Positions 22,451 to 34,000 of a stretch of 64,000 nucleotides of DNA are shown in pieces. This DNA is from Tipula vernalis. Its lineage: Eukaryota > Arthropoda > Insecta > Diptera > Tipulidae. Numbering within the stretch: the first letter of the stretch is position 1; the number at the start of each line of letters is the position of its first letter. The notes under the pieces are model-generated. The model was not told the origin of the DNA, did no database searches, and saw only the letters and a list, made by a program, of their open reading frames with translations. The DNA is taken from contig OY282558.1 of the NCBI GenBank assembly GCA_958295665.1, positions 69,738,789-69,802,788 of the forward strand, read 5' to 3'. The translations under genes and the position numbers were made by a program.

Positions 22451-22953
22451 TTTCCGCCATTTTTAACTATGAGACATGTCAGAGGTAATTAAAAATTTTC
22501 GAAATTTTTTTTGCTTTTCGTGACTATATGAGACATTCTCAGTAGAATACAATGAATTTTGGAGGCCATCCTTTATATTGTTTAAGCATCAATTTTTTGT
22601 ATATTGAATATTAAATTTTAATTTGTTTATCAAATATTAGGTTGATCGATCCTAGATTTCACAAGAAAACAAAATCAAACAATTAAAGTTGTTGAAATCT
22701 TGGTTTTTGATCACTGTATTATTTAAACCTCGAAGAATGGCTTAAAAATTGATTTTTTCGTTTTATATTAAATCAAAGTCACAATCACAAAACAAACGAA
22801 AGCCCATATACTCTAAAGGTCTAAACATTGCTATTTTTATTATTATTATTATTATTATTGATTGAAGGGTCATGTGGGCGATAAGCCACCTCGCACCGCG
22901 ACCTAAAAGATCTATTGTGCTGGACCCTACTTAATTATCCGTCCAGTCAATAT

Positions 22954-25900
22954 TCATGCTCTTAATGAATCTGATAATACTACTGGACGGTACAAGATAC
23001 ATACTATCCGGGCCTCAATTGTTCTCCCTCCTAGATGTTGCAATCTTTGCTGGAAAATGCCTGGGCAATGGCACTGAACATGTTCTGCTGATTCCGCTTC
23101 CATATCGCAGAAGCGGCATCCATCTGTCGTACTTATGCCCATCTTCTAAAGGTGATACCTTAAGGGGACATGACCTGTGAGGAAGCCAGTAAGCAGCCTC
23201 AACACAGGTTTCCTAAGTTCAAGAATCTCCTTAACCCTGACAGACGAAGGTGATATAAATTTGTTTGCCTGTCGTAAACCTGGAATTCTGCGCCAGTAGG
23301 AGGACTTTTGAACATCTTCGCAGCGTTTTACCGCTGCTCTAAGGTGTCCCTTAGTGACGCCGCAGAAGGGTTCTGGTCCAATAAATGGAGAGGCAGAACC
23401 CTCACGGGCGAGGCCATCAGCTGCCTCGTTTCCTTCGATTCCAGTATGACCTGGCATTCACATAAGTGTTACCTTATTTGAGCCTGCCAGGTGTTTAATA
23501 ACCTTCAGACAATCCCATACCAGCCTTGACTCAACGGTACAAGACCTACGAGCCTTTAAGGCCGATTGGCTGTGTGATACAATATAAATCTTTGCATCGT
23601 TTAGGCCTTTTGCTATGCCTATCCTAGCGCAAATTTCTATAGCATGTACTTCTGCTTGAAAAACTGTAGCATTAATTGGTACCCAAGGACTTCGAAAGGG
23701 TAGCGCCACTCCCATGTATTCCTATCCCCGCCCCATCTCCCGTTTTTGATCCATCTGTAAACCATACCATGGACCCTCGCTCAAAGGATAGTCCATCTGC
23801 ACTCCACACATCCCGGTCAGGTAACCTAACACAGAATGGTTTGTGGAAGTCCAGTTTAGCTGGCATACAGTCGGAAGGCATTCCTATGGTAGGGTCTGTC
23901 TGAAATTCCTTAAGGATTTCCAGATGACCCATCATATTGCCTGGTTTGATATTTCCTTCCGCCTGCATTTTCAGAGCCGTAATTGCAGCATCCTTTTTAA
24001 CATGCAGGTGTAACGGTGTGAGTCCTAGAAGTGACTCCATCGCCGCGGTTGCACATGATTTCTTTGAGCCCGTAACACCGATACAGGCTATACGCTGAAC
24101 CTTATTCAATAAGGGTTGCGTTGCCTTCTGCTCAGTTTTAGGCCACCATACAACCGATGCGCAGGTGACCATAGGCCTAATGATTGTAAGAAATGACCAG
24201 TAGATCATTTTTGGTTGTAGTCCCCAAGTACGCCCATAGAGTCTTTGACAGGCCCAGAAAGCCTTGGTGGCTCTATTTTGAACTTTCAACAAATGTTGGT
24301 TCCAGTTCAGTTTTTGACCTAGTATAACCCCTAGATATTTAACCTCGCTGGAAAAAGGAACAGTAGTACCGTTTAACGAGGGAGCTGTAAGCGCAAGCTT
24401 TTTCCTCCTCGTAAAAGGAACAATGACAGTTTTGCTTGGATTGACACTGAGTCCTTCCTGGTAACACCACTGCCATATTATATTGAGTGCATTTTGCATG
24501 CGATCAGAAATGACCTCATCAAACTTGCCTTTTTCAATCCTCGTGACTAGACCGCTAAGGGCCATCATAGTGGATTTACCAGTTTGATACGCAAACTGGT
24601 CCCGATGTAGCGGATTCTTTCCAAGGACCTCACTTCTTATTTGATAGTCCAGGATTTTTTCCATCGTCTTCAATAGAAACGATGTGAGGCTATAAGGCCG
24701 ATATGCCCTGGCCTGGATGTCTGGAGGACCCCCCCCCCTCCACCATTTTGTATAAAGACCACATTTACTTTCCTCCACAGTTTCGGAATATAGTTAAAAG
24801 CATAACTTGCCCGAAACATCTGGATCAAGCTGGGGAGCATTTCCTCAATACCTGTTTGAAGTAAAGTTGGAAAGATACCATCCCCTCCAGCGGATTTGAA
24901 AGGTTTGAAAGACCCAATAGCCCATCGCACCTTGCTGGGTGTGAAAATTTTCCCAGAGAGACTCCAGATCCTACTGCGAGGCGCATAGGCCACCTCACTT
25001 GAGGGATCATGCGGGTCCTCTTGGGCTCCTACCACTACTGAATCCGGAAAGTGGGTCTCTAGCAGTACCTCTAAGGTTTCCTTCCGGTTTTCAGTGAACC
25101 TCCCATCTTGCTTCTGGAGAAGTCCTAAACCATTTGAATGATCCCTGGAAAGGACTTTCTGGAGACGAGCTGCATAGGGCAATTCATTGATTCCCTCACA
25201 GAAATTTCTCCAGGTAGCCCTCTTGGATCTTCTTAATTCGAGATTATATTCCGTCAAGGCCATCTTATACTCGCCCCATTCACCGGTGCGTTTAGCCTTG
25301 TTGAATAATCTTCTCGATTTTTTCCTCAGTTTACCCAGCGTCCCGTTCCACCAAGGGACCATCTTTGTGGACTCTCTTCGCTTAACCGGGCAGCTGTTCT
25401 CGTAAGCCAAGTGTATATAATTATGCAGCTGGTTTGAACAGATCTCCAAGCCCTCTGGAGACTCTATGTTCCCCACAACCGAGGGCATTTCTGATTCGAG
25501 TGAGACTCTATAAGAGTTCCAGTCGATCAGTTTTGGAATTCTGATTTCCTGCCGCTGCATGGTCTCGGCCACCAGATCGAATCTGATGTGCAAGTGATCC
25601 GATAATGAGGCCTTTTCAGAAACATGCCAGTTTTTGACCAAGTCGCCGAAATGCGGACTAGGAAGTGTCAATTCTAGGACCTTTTGCCTAATCGCATTTA
25701 TAAAAGTAGGTTTCCTTCCCCTATTGACATTGTCTACATTATTTGAGAACAGAAATTCAAAAAGGTACTCACCCCTGTCATTGATGTCCATGCTACCCCA
25801 CACCGTGTGGTGCGCGTTTGCAGCGCATCCTATCAGGTAGGCCAGCCCATTGCGTTTACAATGAGCTATGAGCCGCCTAACTTCAAGTGGAGGAATTAAC

Positions 25901-26247
25901 TCTGAGTTTCCAGGAAAGTAGGCGGATGCCATTATAGCCTCCTGTTTGCCTCTTTCACCCAGAACCTCCACCATTACTGCAACCAAGTCCCTGGAGATGA
26001 ACTCTGAAATGGGAATAAAATTAATTTGCGAACTTGCCAAAATAGCCGCTCTTGGACTCTCAGTTTTATTATGATAAATTAACTTACCCACTTGATTTGG
26101 TATACCTCTAATCTGGTTATCTGTTACCCATGGCTCCTGGATTAGAGCCATGCCAATGTTTTGGCAGATAAACCTACGACAAAGGACGTCCGAAGACGCC
26201 TTTGCATGATGCAGGTTAACCTGCAGGTAGGCGATGTGTGCCTTCAT
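22954..26247 (-). pseudogene. LINE ORF2: endonuclease, RT (core missing), RNase H, zinc finger
   Basis: ORF2 starts at an ATG at 26247, adjoining ORF1. The N-terminus is an exonuclease-endonuclease-phosphatase domain (LQVNLHHAKA, IQEPWV, IGCAANAHHTVWGS, SLSDHLHIRF). A frameshift sits at a homopolymer (C9 on the plus strand, about 24730). RT resumes with TSFLLKTMEKI and FAYQTGKSTM, but after LVTRIEK it jumps to GKFDEVISDR. About 115 residues carrying the catalytic FxD and YADD motifs are gone. The rest of RT (SEVKYLGVIL) and RNase H (WFTDGSKTGDG; then, after a frameshift near 23700 and a stop near 23458, HTGIEGNEAADGLA) follow. The C-terminus has a CxFC...H...C finger (about 23100). It cannot transpose by itself. 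Confidence 0.85.
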
Positions 26248-26249
26248 TT

Positions 26250-27537
26250 TTACAAAGGCCTCTTCTGAAGGCCCTGCTCAGCCTCCTTTCCAGCACCGCC
26301 ACCACCCGCATGCTTTTTTTGTCCGGCCGATAGCTGACCAGTATCCTCCATCGCCGTTCTGTTGGCCCCCGCTGCCTGAGAGCCCCCAGGCCTCACCAGT
26401 GGCTTGTGCGGGAAGAGCCCTTGCGGGGCCTTCCCGCGTGGAACCCCTGACGCCTTCCTCTCTCTTTCTCGTCTTCTCCTCACCTGCCTCCTGGAGAGGG
26501 CGGCCACCCCAGTGGTCTTGGCTACAGGTGCCGCTACCGTAGCCTCCACAGGCTTCACCACTTGGGTCCCGCCGACAGAAGCCGGTTTAGCACCACCCTG
26601 ACCACCCTTGGAATGCAATTGGACAGTCCCAAACTTATAGTTGACTTTAAAGCCAACCCGCTTGAGTTTCCTAACTGAAGAGTGGTCCATAGAGAAGGTG
26701 CAAAAGGCCCATGAGCCTTTCGCCTCTCTCCTGATCACTCTCCAGTTGATCGCCTGCATGCTCTCGTTTTGGCTTTTGATAAAACCAAAAAGCTTCTCCG
26801 TGGGCAGTTCAGCACTATTTGGGAAGGTGCCGAACACAATCCTGGCTCGAGGCAGTTTTTCCGCCTCGGACACAATCAGCTGTGCACCCTCCCAGGGCTT
26901 GATAGTTCCTATAGCCTCCCTGAGCCACTGAACAGTGGCCCGGTCAGCACAGGTTAGTACCAGCCAACCAGGCCGAAGCTGATTGCCAAGGAACTTAGGT
27001 TTAAGCTCCTTGGCCTCTTGCTCTAGCACCTTTTCTAGGATGCCCTCCTGGACAGCCTTAAGCTGCTCTCCAGTGAGGACAACCTCAGGAAAACCAGAGG
27101 GCAACATCCCAACGATCTCCGACTCCGCAGCCTGCCTGAAGGTAAGTCCAGACCGGACCGCAGAACCCGAGACCGCCGGGACAGATTCTTCTCCCCTGGC
27201 CTTTTATGTGCCGGTGGAGTACCCGCATCCGAGCGAATTCTCTTCGACGGTGGGGCCTCTGTGGGAGCACAAGACCGACGTCTTTGCTCCCCCCTACTTT
27301 CACAGACGAGATACCCCCACTTACGGGGGCCGAGTTCTCATCTCCTGAGGTGTCTATGTCGGAGTTGAGAACTAATTTCTCAAGCCCCGAACGGAGCTCC
27401 CCATCCGATGGACCACTCATCGAGAGTCCCACAGTGGAAAGAGGGCCGAGGTCCTCGAAAACCACCGCAGAACTATCGTTGGTGCGTGACGCTTTAGGAA
27501 CGTCACCATCCTTATTATTATTTAGTTGTTTTAACAT
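26250..27537 (-). pseudogene. LINE ORF1 (DUF4780-type gag)
   Basis: A likely start is the ATG at 27537 (MLKQLNNNKDGD). An acidic, Ser-rich N-terminus runs to a frameshift near 27290, and the frame continues as 27107-26250. The central domain (LRPGWLVLTCADRATVQWL, QNESMQAINW) is of the DUF4780 type found in ORF1 of insect LINEs and predicted to bind RNA. The tail is rich in Arg, Gly and Lys (about 26540-26300). The stop overlaps the ORF2 start region by a few bases, a usual layout for translational coupling. The frameshift suggests the protein is not made whole. Confidence 0.7.
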
Positions 27538-27610
27538 TTTGTTCCCACGAGTTGCTGGGAAAAAAAAGTCGCCTATGGGACACAGCTTTACCACAGGAAG
27601 GCTAAATTAA

Positions 27611-28589
27611 ACTGGAGGGCGCCTGGTATCCAGCGTCCGCATACCTTGGACTGATTAACCTATCAGCCATTCATCCATCGGTATATGCTGTTCCACCTTA
27701 GATTAGGGTTTTTTATCAAGGACTTTTGCCTGTGCCAAATGGTCAAAAGTACCAAACGGCCTCAGTTACCGGTGATTGCCACGAAGAGGCAGTACGTACA
27801 CTTGCGAATTGTGTCCAGGTTACCCCTTCCACAATTGTACCCACCGCGCCAGCTGCCTAAAACATGACCAGAACAGCTCGCATAATGTGCACCCTACCGA
27901 AAGGTTACGGAGCTGGTAGATTACTCTACTCAACTTTGATCCCCCCCCTCCAGTAGGCGCCAAATCACCCAATACCCACATTGCTAAAACAAGGTTTTGG
28001 CTTAAGAGATACAAACAACATCATCTCTAGTGTAATATTCTCACTTCATGAAAATTTTCCTAAGAAATCTGAATTTCCATTCATTATATCAGCCGCCTCT
28101 GGTCATAATTAAAGGTTGCACTAACGTCTGACATAAATTAAAACCAATCATCTCGAAACTTTCGAGATGCTGTTTATTGTAAAATGTTCTACTGCAAAGA
28201 AGGCCATCATGAAGTTAGCTGTATGAGTTGAAGTACGTTCAACTCTTAATAGTTTGTTAACTTGATGGTGTCAAAAAATCCACCAAGGATCGAAGTTTGC
28301 ACAAAAAACGAGAAGCTAACTAGTTTCAGCCCGTAAAGATCAAAATGATTTTGAAATCCTGCCAAAAATGACCAAACATTTTGTTTGTCCAAAATTATTT
28401 TTATTGACCCTATGAAAGTTTCTCTGGATATCTATACCCACGGTGTTTCGATTTGATTGTCCGATTTGAAATGTTTTTCGCCAATCTGTTTCTATGGTCA
28501 ACGCGGAGAATTAAAAAACTTTTGGAACCTGAACGTCTAGAAGGGCTAACGAAAGTTCATATACGCAAGTGGTTTTTCAGACCATGTTG
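27611..28589. other. Spacer; possible LINE 5' UTR then unassigned sequence
   Basis: The first 300 bases are more GC-rich, like the LINE, and may be its 5' UTR (a C-run at about 27941-27948). A short perfect palindrome, CATCTCGAAACTTTCGAGATG, sits at 28149-28169. No gene is recognised. Confidence 0.4.
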
Positions 28590-29100
28590 AATACGGAGTG
28601 AGTTGGATGTTGAAGTTTGGAAATGAGTTGGGGTCGATTTGGTTGAGTTGGAGTTGAACTGCTGTTGAGTAGCGGTTGCGTCAACGACGGTTCAGTTGAG
28701 AATTGGTTTGGGGTTGGGTTGAGGGTTGAGTGGGAAATTAGTGTTAGTTGTTTTGAGTTGAGTTTATGTAGCACGTGTTGATTTGAGCATTGAGTTGGGG
28801 TTCGAGTTGGAGGTTGAGCTAAGATTGAGTTTAATTAATTTATGTAAGCATTGAGTTTCGGATCGTGTTAATTTAGGGATTGACTTGAGCATTGATTTTG
28901 GAGTTGAGTTGCGGGTAGAGTCGGGAGTTGAATTGAAAGTTGATTTAGGGTTGGGGAGGGGAGGGGGAGTTAAGCTGGAAACAAATGTTAATTTTTGAGT
29001 TAAATTGGGTGTAGAACTTGGGGTAGAGTTGAGGACTAGTTTGAAGTCCGGTTGGGGTTGATTTGGGGTTGAGTTGTGATTTCAGTTTGAAGCCAGCTTG
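28590..29100. repeat. Degenerate GTTGAG-type simple repeat tract
   Basis: The words GAGTTGG, GGGTTGAG and TTGAGTTG recur throughout about 500 bp without a fixed period, with a G-rich core (GGGGAGGGGAGGGGGAG, about 28953-28968). Plus-strand G/T bias is strong. Minus-strand ORFs across it (28577-28774) are repeat translations. Confidence 0.7.
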
Positions 29101-30015
29101 AGTTCCGTCCTGGCCTCGAACTTAATTGTAGTTGTGTTTAATTTGCAAAATATGTATGTACATATTAAAAATGAAATGTCGATTTATTTACCACAAAGTG
29201 AAGTTGGTCGTGTGAAAATAAAACTCGGCGGATTTTTTCGATCGAAAATCAAGAAGAATTTTATTTTCTTCATCTCATGTATTGAATTTGAGTAACTATC
29301 TACTAAAAAAATTGATATTAGTTCCATGTAACTATATTTGGCAAAATTTCAGTTAAAATTGAGTGAATCTTACATAAAGCTTCTTTGTCGACAGCTAAAC
29401 AGTCCATTGAGTGAGCTGAATCTTCATATGTTCTGCATTAAATTCGCTAGCATTTTTCTCCATCAAAATCTCAAAATGGTGTCTGATTTTAATATATTGC
29501 GTCCAAAATTGATTCGTTTTAACAAATGAGATGCCGCCTTTGTCGCCGTTTCCTTTAAGCCTCATTCTCATTAGCCAAGTTACTTGATTTCAAGTAGTTC
29601 GCACTATTCCACTTCTTTTTTGTAGATCTCAAAAATTCTAACTTCACTATTTTGATAAAGTACATTCCACACTACTAAATATTATAATGTGGTTCATCTC
29701 AGACCCTCTACTTTACTTGAAATTTGAAATCAAGTAAAATTAACTTGAATTCAAGCAAAATAACATGTTCATATTGGTTTGGTCAAGTAGGTTCAGTTTA
29801 CTTGAAATCAAGTATGTAATTTGACTAATAAGAACGAGGCTAAGCAGAAATGATTTGAACCAAAAACTTTTGATAATGAAATTTAAAATTTTGCTATTAT
29901 CCCGAAAAATTATTGGTTCAAATAATTATTTGTAGGATGAGATTTTTAAAAATACAAAAATATACGAAGTTGCCAGCACTGCAAATTCAACATGAGCTTT
30001 TGAAGGGTGCTTAAA
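29101..30015. other. Spacer upstream of the PPP1R14-like gene
   Basis: A few copies of the self-complementary word ACTTGATTTCAAGT / ACTTGAAATCAAGT lie at about 29580-29815. Nothing else is recognised. It should include the promoter of the gene that follows, but I cannot point to a core element with confidence. Confidence 0.4.
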
Positions 30016-30019
30016 TCAA

Positions 30020-30185
30020 CCGTGTGTCGTCTCTCTTCTGTGCTCTCTTCATCTAGTTAGCTCCGCAATTGTTGTCACAGACTGGTTTAATTTGTATTAT
30101 TGTGCTCGCCTCCATTTTTGGTTACTCCAACCGGATTCTTTTCTATACTTACGATTACGATAACTGGACTACACTTTGTCTACAG
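30020..30185 (+). other. Probable non-coding first exon of the PPP1R14-like gene
   Basis: A less AT-rich, pyrimidine-rich stretch ends in TCTACAG followed by GTTGGTAT, a possible donor at 30186. The next exon begins after the TATATTTTCAG acceptor at 30924 and runs 78 bases to the ATG at 31003. The donor is weak, so this is tentative. Confidence 0.35.
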
Positions 30186-31002
30186 GTTGGTATAATTTTT
30201 GTTCAAAAACCTTGAAAGAAATATTTGATATTTAAAATTTATGAGAAGCGTTTAAAAGTGTTCCATAAAAAATAATTCAAAAATTTCTAAAAATTTTACG
30301 ACAGAATTTTTAAAATTAAGATTATAATTTTTAATTCTTAGTTACTAAAATTGGGATTCTGAATGAAAAATCGTAAACTAAAAATTTTTATTTCAAAATT
30401 TTGGAAATTTCCAAAAATTTTATTAAATTTAAGGTAAATGGATGGATTTTGTCCAAAATATTTAGAACTTGAAATACGTTGAATTTAGTACTTACTTCTA
30501 AAAATGCTTTCGGACGAATTTCCGAATTTGGTGTACTGCCCTAAGTGCTTCCGCATTTCTTTTAAACAAATGAAACGCGTTATGTGTATGTATATGCATT
30601 TTTGGTCGATTTTTTTCAAACCCAGCGGTAATATTTCGGTCCATGGAGTATCCTAGCCCAAACACGTTCCAAGTTTAGATTTTAAATGTTTAGTTCTTAA
30701 TCTGAGGTTTTCTTTGTTTGGAGTTACTTTTTATTGTTTTCGTTTGTTCTGAGATTGGATGGTTTCTAGTTCAAGGCTAGGCTCAATCTCAGCTATTTAG
30801 GAAAGTTCACAGTGCTATTTACTTTTTTATGCTGTCCTCCTTTAAAAATTACTTTACAAAAAAAAAATTAAAATAATTAATTTAGCCAAATATTAATTTA
30901 ATTTTATTTTTTCTATATTTTCAGAATTACCAGCAACAAAAATTGCAAAACCGAAAACAAAAGCCCACATAATTTTATCATAATTTCTCTACCATAATCA
31001 GA

Positions 31003-34000
31003 ATGCAGTATGGCGTCGAACAAATGAGTGAGTGCGAGCGTTCACCAAATCGTACCGGCCTCCGTGTAAATTTTAGCGATAAAGGTGAGGTGAAGGAACG
31101 AAGGGAGAAATTTTTAACCGCCAAATATGGATCACATCAAATGAGTTTGATTAAAAAAAGGCTGGCCGTTGAAATGTGGCTATACGCTGAACTACAGAAA
31201 TTATTTGAACCACCTGTATGTATCAACATGTCTCAAAAAGACTTAAAACCAATTTTTTTTGTTTACAACACATTTCGGTTTGTTAATTTTTATTTTTTTT
31301 TTTGTTCTCAGTTAGAGGCTATAGATATTGATATAGATGAAATTTTAGATTTGGATACAGATGACATCCGAAGATCTCATTTAATAGTAAGTTTTATTTT
31401 TAATGTGTTACAACATAATTCTCGCGTATCATTTGCATATGAGTACCAATTTATAAATATCACACAAAACTATTAAAAAATTATGTTTTGTGGTGTGGTA
31501 CGGTGGTGGTGCTTTATGAAATCACTTTTTATAGAAATCTATTTTTAACGTTGCAGTAGTTTTTCGTTTTGTGTTTTACGAACAACCAAAATCATTATAG
31601 CTACAAGGGAAATAGGGAAAATTAATTTCCTCAAAATGAAAAACCAAATTAATTGTATTTCCTTGTACTCGAGTGAAATGTCGTTTTATAGTAATCTGTA
31701 AATAGTTAATGGGATTTATTTGGATTTGATAATTTATTGATTCCCCATTGTTGTGACGTGATTGATTGCAACAAATTAATTTATGCAGGTGTAATTCAAA
31801 GAATTGTTCTATTCTTAAACATTTCTTATGAATATTGATGGATTTTAAAAACATAATCTTGGAACAGAAATCTCTACGGATTTAATCCCACGGGAAATTT
31901 ATTTAGTTACCCGAAATCAATTGAACAGTATGGATACAAGTCAATCTTGGAGTCCTAATTAGTTCTCCAGTAGGGTTTTTGCCAATTTCAAAGAGGGCTT
32001 AATCGATATTGGCTCTACTTCTTTATATGTAGGAATTGTTCCAAGAGGCAATATAACAGTAAAGCATGTTTCAGTATGTCATATTTCAGTAAAGCATGTG
32101 GTACACTAAGATATATAGTACATTATGGCATATCTCATTTCGGCATATGGTACAATACGGCTTATAGTACACTACGACATATTTCAGTACGGCAAACACA
32201 GGCTGTCTCTACAATTCTCTTAATCTGTTTCTGCAAGCATTACCGAAGCATTAAATCCACAATTCGATCCAACATATTTGTCGGTAACATACTAGCCCAA
32301 CGAATTAAGCTAACCACAAAATAATTTGAAACGTTTAAGGTAGAACTGTCAGTAGAAGCGATATGAGCGTTACAATTCCTTTGATCTGCGTTTGAAAGGT
32401 TGACGAAGCAATTTCTATTATCATAAATATTAAGAACTTTACGGAAAAATCTTTGTTTCTGGAGTTTTTTTCTCTAGATAATGTAGCTAATCCATTTAAA
32501 GGCATGGCTTTTTCTTAACACAGTATGATTAAATTCGATTTATAAGATGGAAATGTTAATGGGATGAGAATGGCCAATTAAGGCCTTAACTTCCCTTCAC
32601 TTAAAAGAATCATTCTTTACTTTCGAAAATTGTCCTTCACTTAATTCCCTTCACTTTGATTCGGCCTTTCGATACATTTGGCATTTCGACCCATTCAGCC
32701 TTTCGAGATTCGGCCTTTCGGCACATTCGCCCTTTCGAATTTCGACCTTTCGATTTTCGGCCTTTCGACCCTTTCGGCTATTCGACATTCGGCCTTTCGA
32801 CATTCGACCTTTTGGCCCTATTCCAATGAAACAGCAAAACAAGTCCCAACAATACATATATGTACATACATATGTAAGGCATCCAACGGCATCTAAACTT
32901 TTATCAAAGTGTACGTGCCAATCCAGGTATGATACCCTCAAAAGTAACAATTTCTTAAGCGCCAACCAAGGAAGATTTGTGTGGCATAAAACATTCGGAA
33001 ATAAATACATGAGTAATGTGTTGGAAAGAACCAAGCAGCAATAAAAACTATGGTTTAAGATACAATCTAGAGATAAAACAGCGTTTGGACCAACGGTTTA
33101 TGTCGGGTTGAAATAGCTTTGCTCGAATTGTGTGAATAAAAGATATCTTCAGTGGAGTTCACGTTACGTATATTCCAACTCAGAGAATTTCCATTTGTCG
33201 AAGGATTTTTACGAGTTCTGCTGTTGCACATCTATTATCTTCTATCAATATTGTTGTTGTAATAGGTGCTTTCAGGCCTACCAACTATTGGGAATACAAT
33301 GTTCTGATCCCAAAACCGGACGTTCAAATCAAAAATCTGCATTTGTGCTCCGATTTCAATGATTCGTACCTACATCTAATAATAGGTTTTGAAATCTGTA
33401 ATAGTTGATCCAAAAGGCGTTAGGGTCGCTTGATTAGTTCGACCAATTTCATAGAAAATTCAATTGTTGAGAAAATTACCAACATTATCACCAAAAGCCC
33501 GAACGTTCAAATCTAAAATCTGTGCAATACAAATTTGTGTTATCCTAACCGAAAATAAAGTTATTATCAGTCGATAGTGTTTAGCCGAAAATTACTATAG
33601 ACGCAAGAGTAGCACTAAAGACCTTTGCTAATATTTTTATCTGCAAAATCTCGCCCCACTTCACCGTGAAAAATTGTGGAAAATTCGCCGAACCCAAAAA
33701 ATATTTAAAATTGGTATAAAATCAGCCTCTAGATCTAGAGTGTTATATCTGGAGATGAATTTGCTTTACTGTGATTTATAAATAGTTGTCGGTAGAAAAC
33801 AATTCAGTTGAAGTTTTTCGTGGGAAATCTGGAAAATTCGATTTTCAAAAAATCATTAGAGTATTTGAATCAAATCAGCCACTAGTGTTACACGATTTGT
33901 CTACGGCTATCGCAGGAAAAAATTTCAGTTGAAGTTTTCCGTAAGAACAAATTTCCTAATAATTTTTGGAAAATCGAATTTTCCCAGATTTCCCACGGGA

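Larger units (their letters stand above)
22836..27610 (-). mobile_element. R1/LOA-like non-LTR retrotransposon, near full length but RT core deleted
   Basis: Two consecutive ORF regions on the minus strand (ORF1 27537-26250; ORF2 26247-22954) are followed by a short 3' UTR and a (TAA)n-type tail, seen as (TTA)n on the plus strand at about 22836-22859. Tails of this type occur in I-group LINEs. The 5' boundary is unclear: sequence up to 27610 or beyond may be 5' UTR. Several frameshifts and an internal deletion make it inactive. Clade assignment rests on protein resemblance by eye. Confidence 0.85.

Noticed and set aside
22700..22870. Trinucleotide (TTA)n run as a free microsatellite
   Set aside because: It lies exactly at the 3' end of the LINE, so it is better read as the element's tail.
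28149..28169. Perfect 21-base palindrome CATCTCGAAACTTTCGAGATG, considered as a histone-type stem-loop or terminator
   Set aside because: It does not match the histone 3' stem-loop sequence, has no histone gene nearby, and such short palindromes arise by chance.
33120..33362. Plus-strand ORF of 76 residues rich in Cys and Phe
   Set aside because: No start context, no domain, and it lies in the decayed intron; the Cys content comes from a TTGTTGTTGT-like simple stretch.
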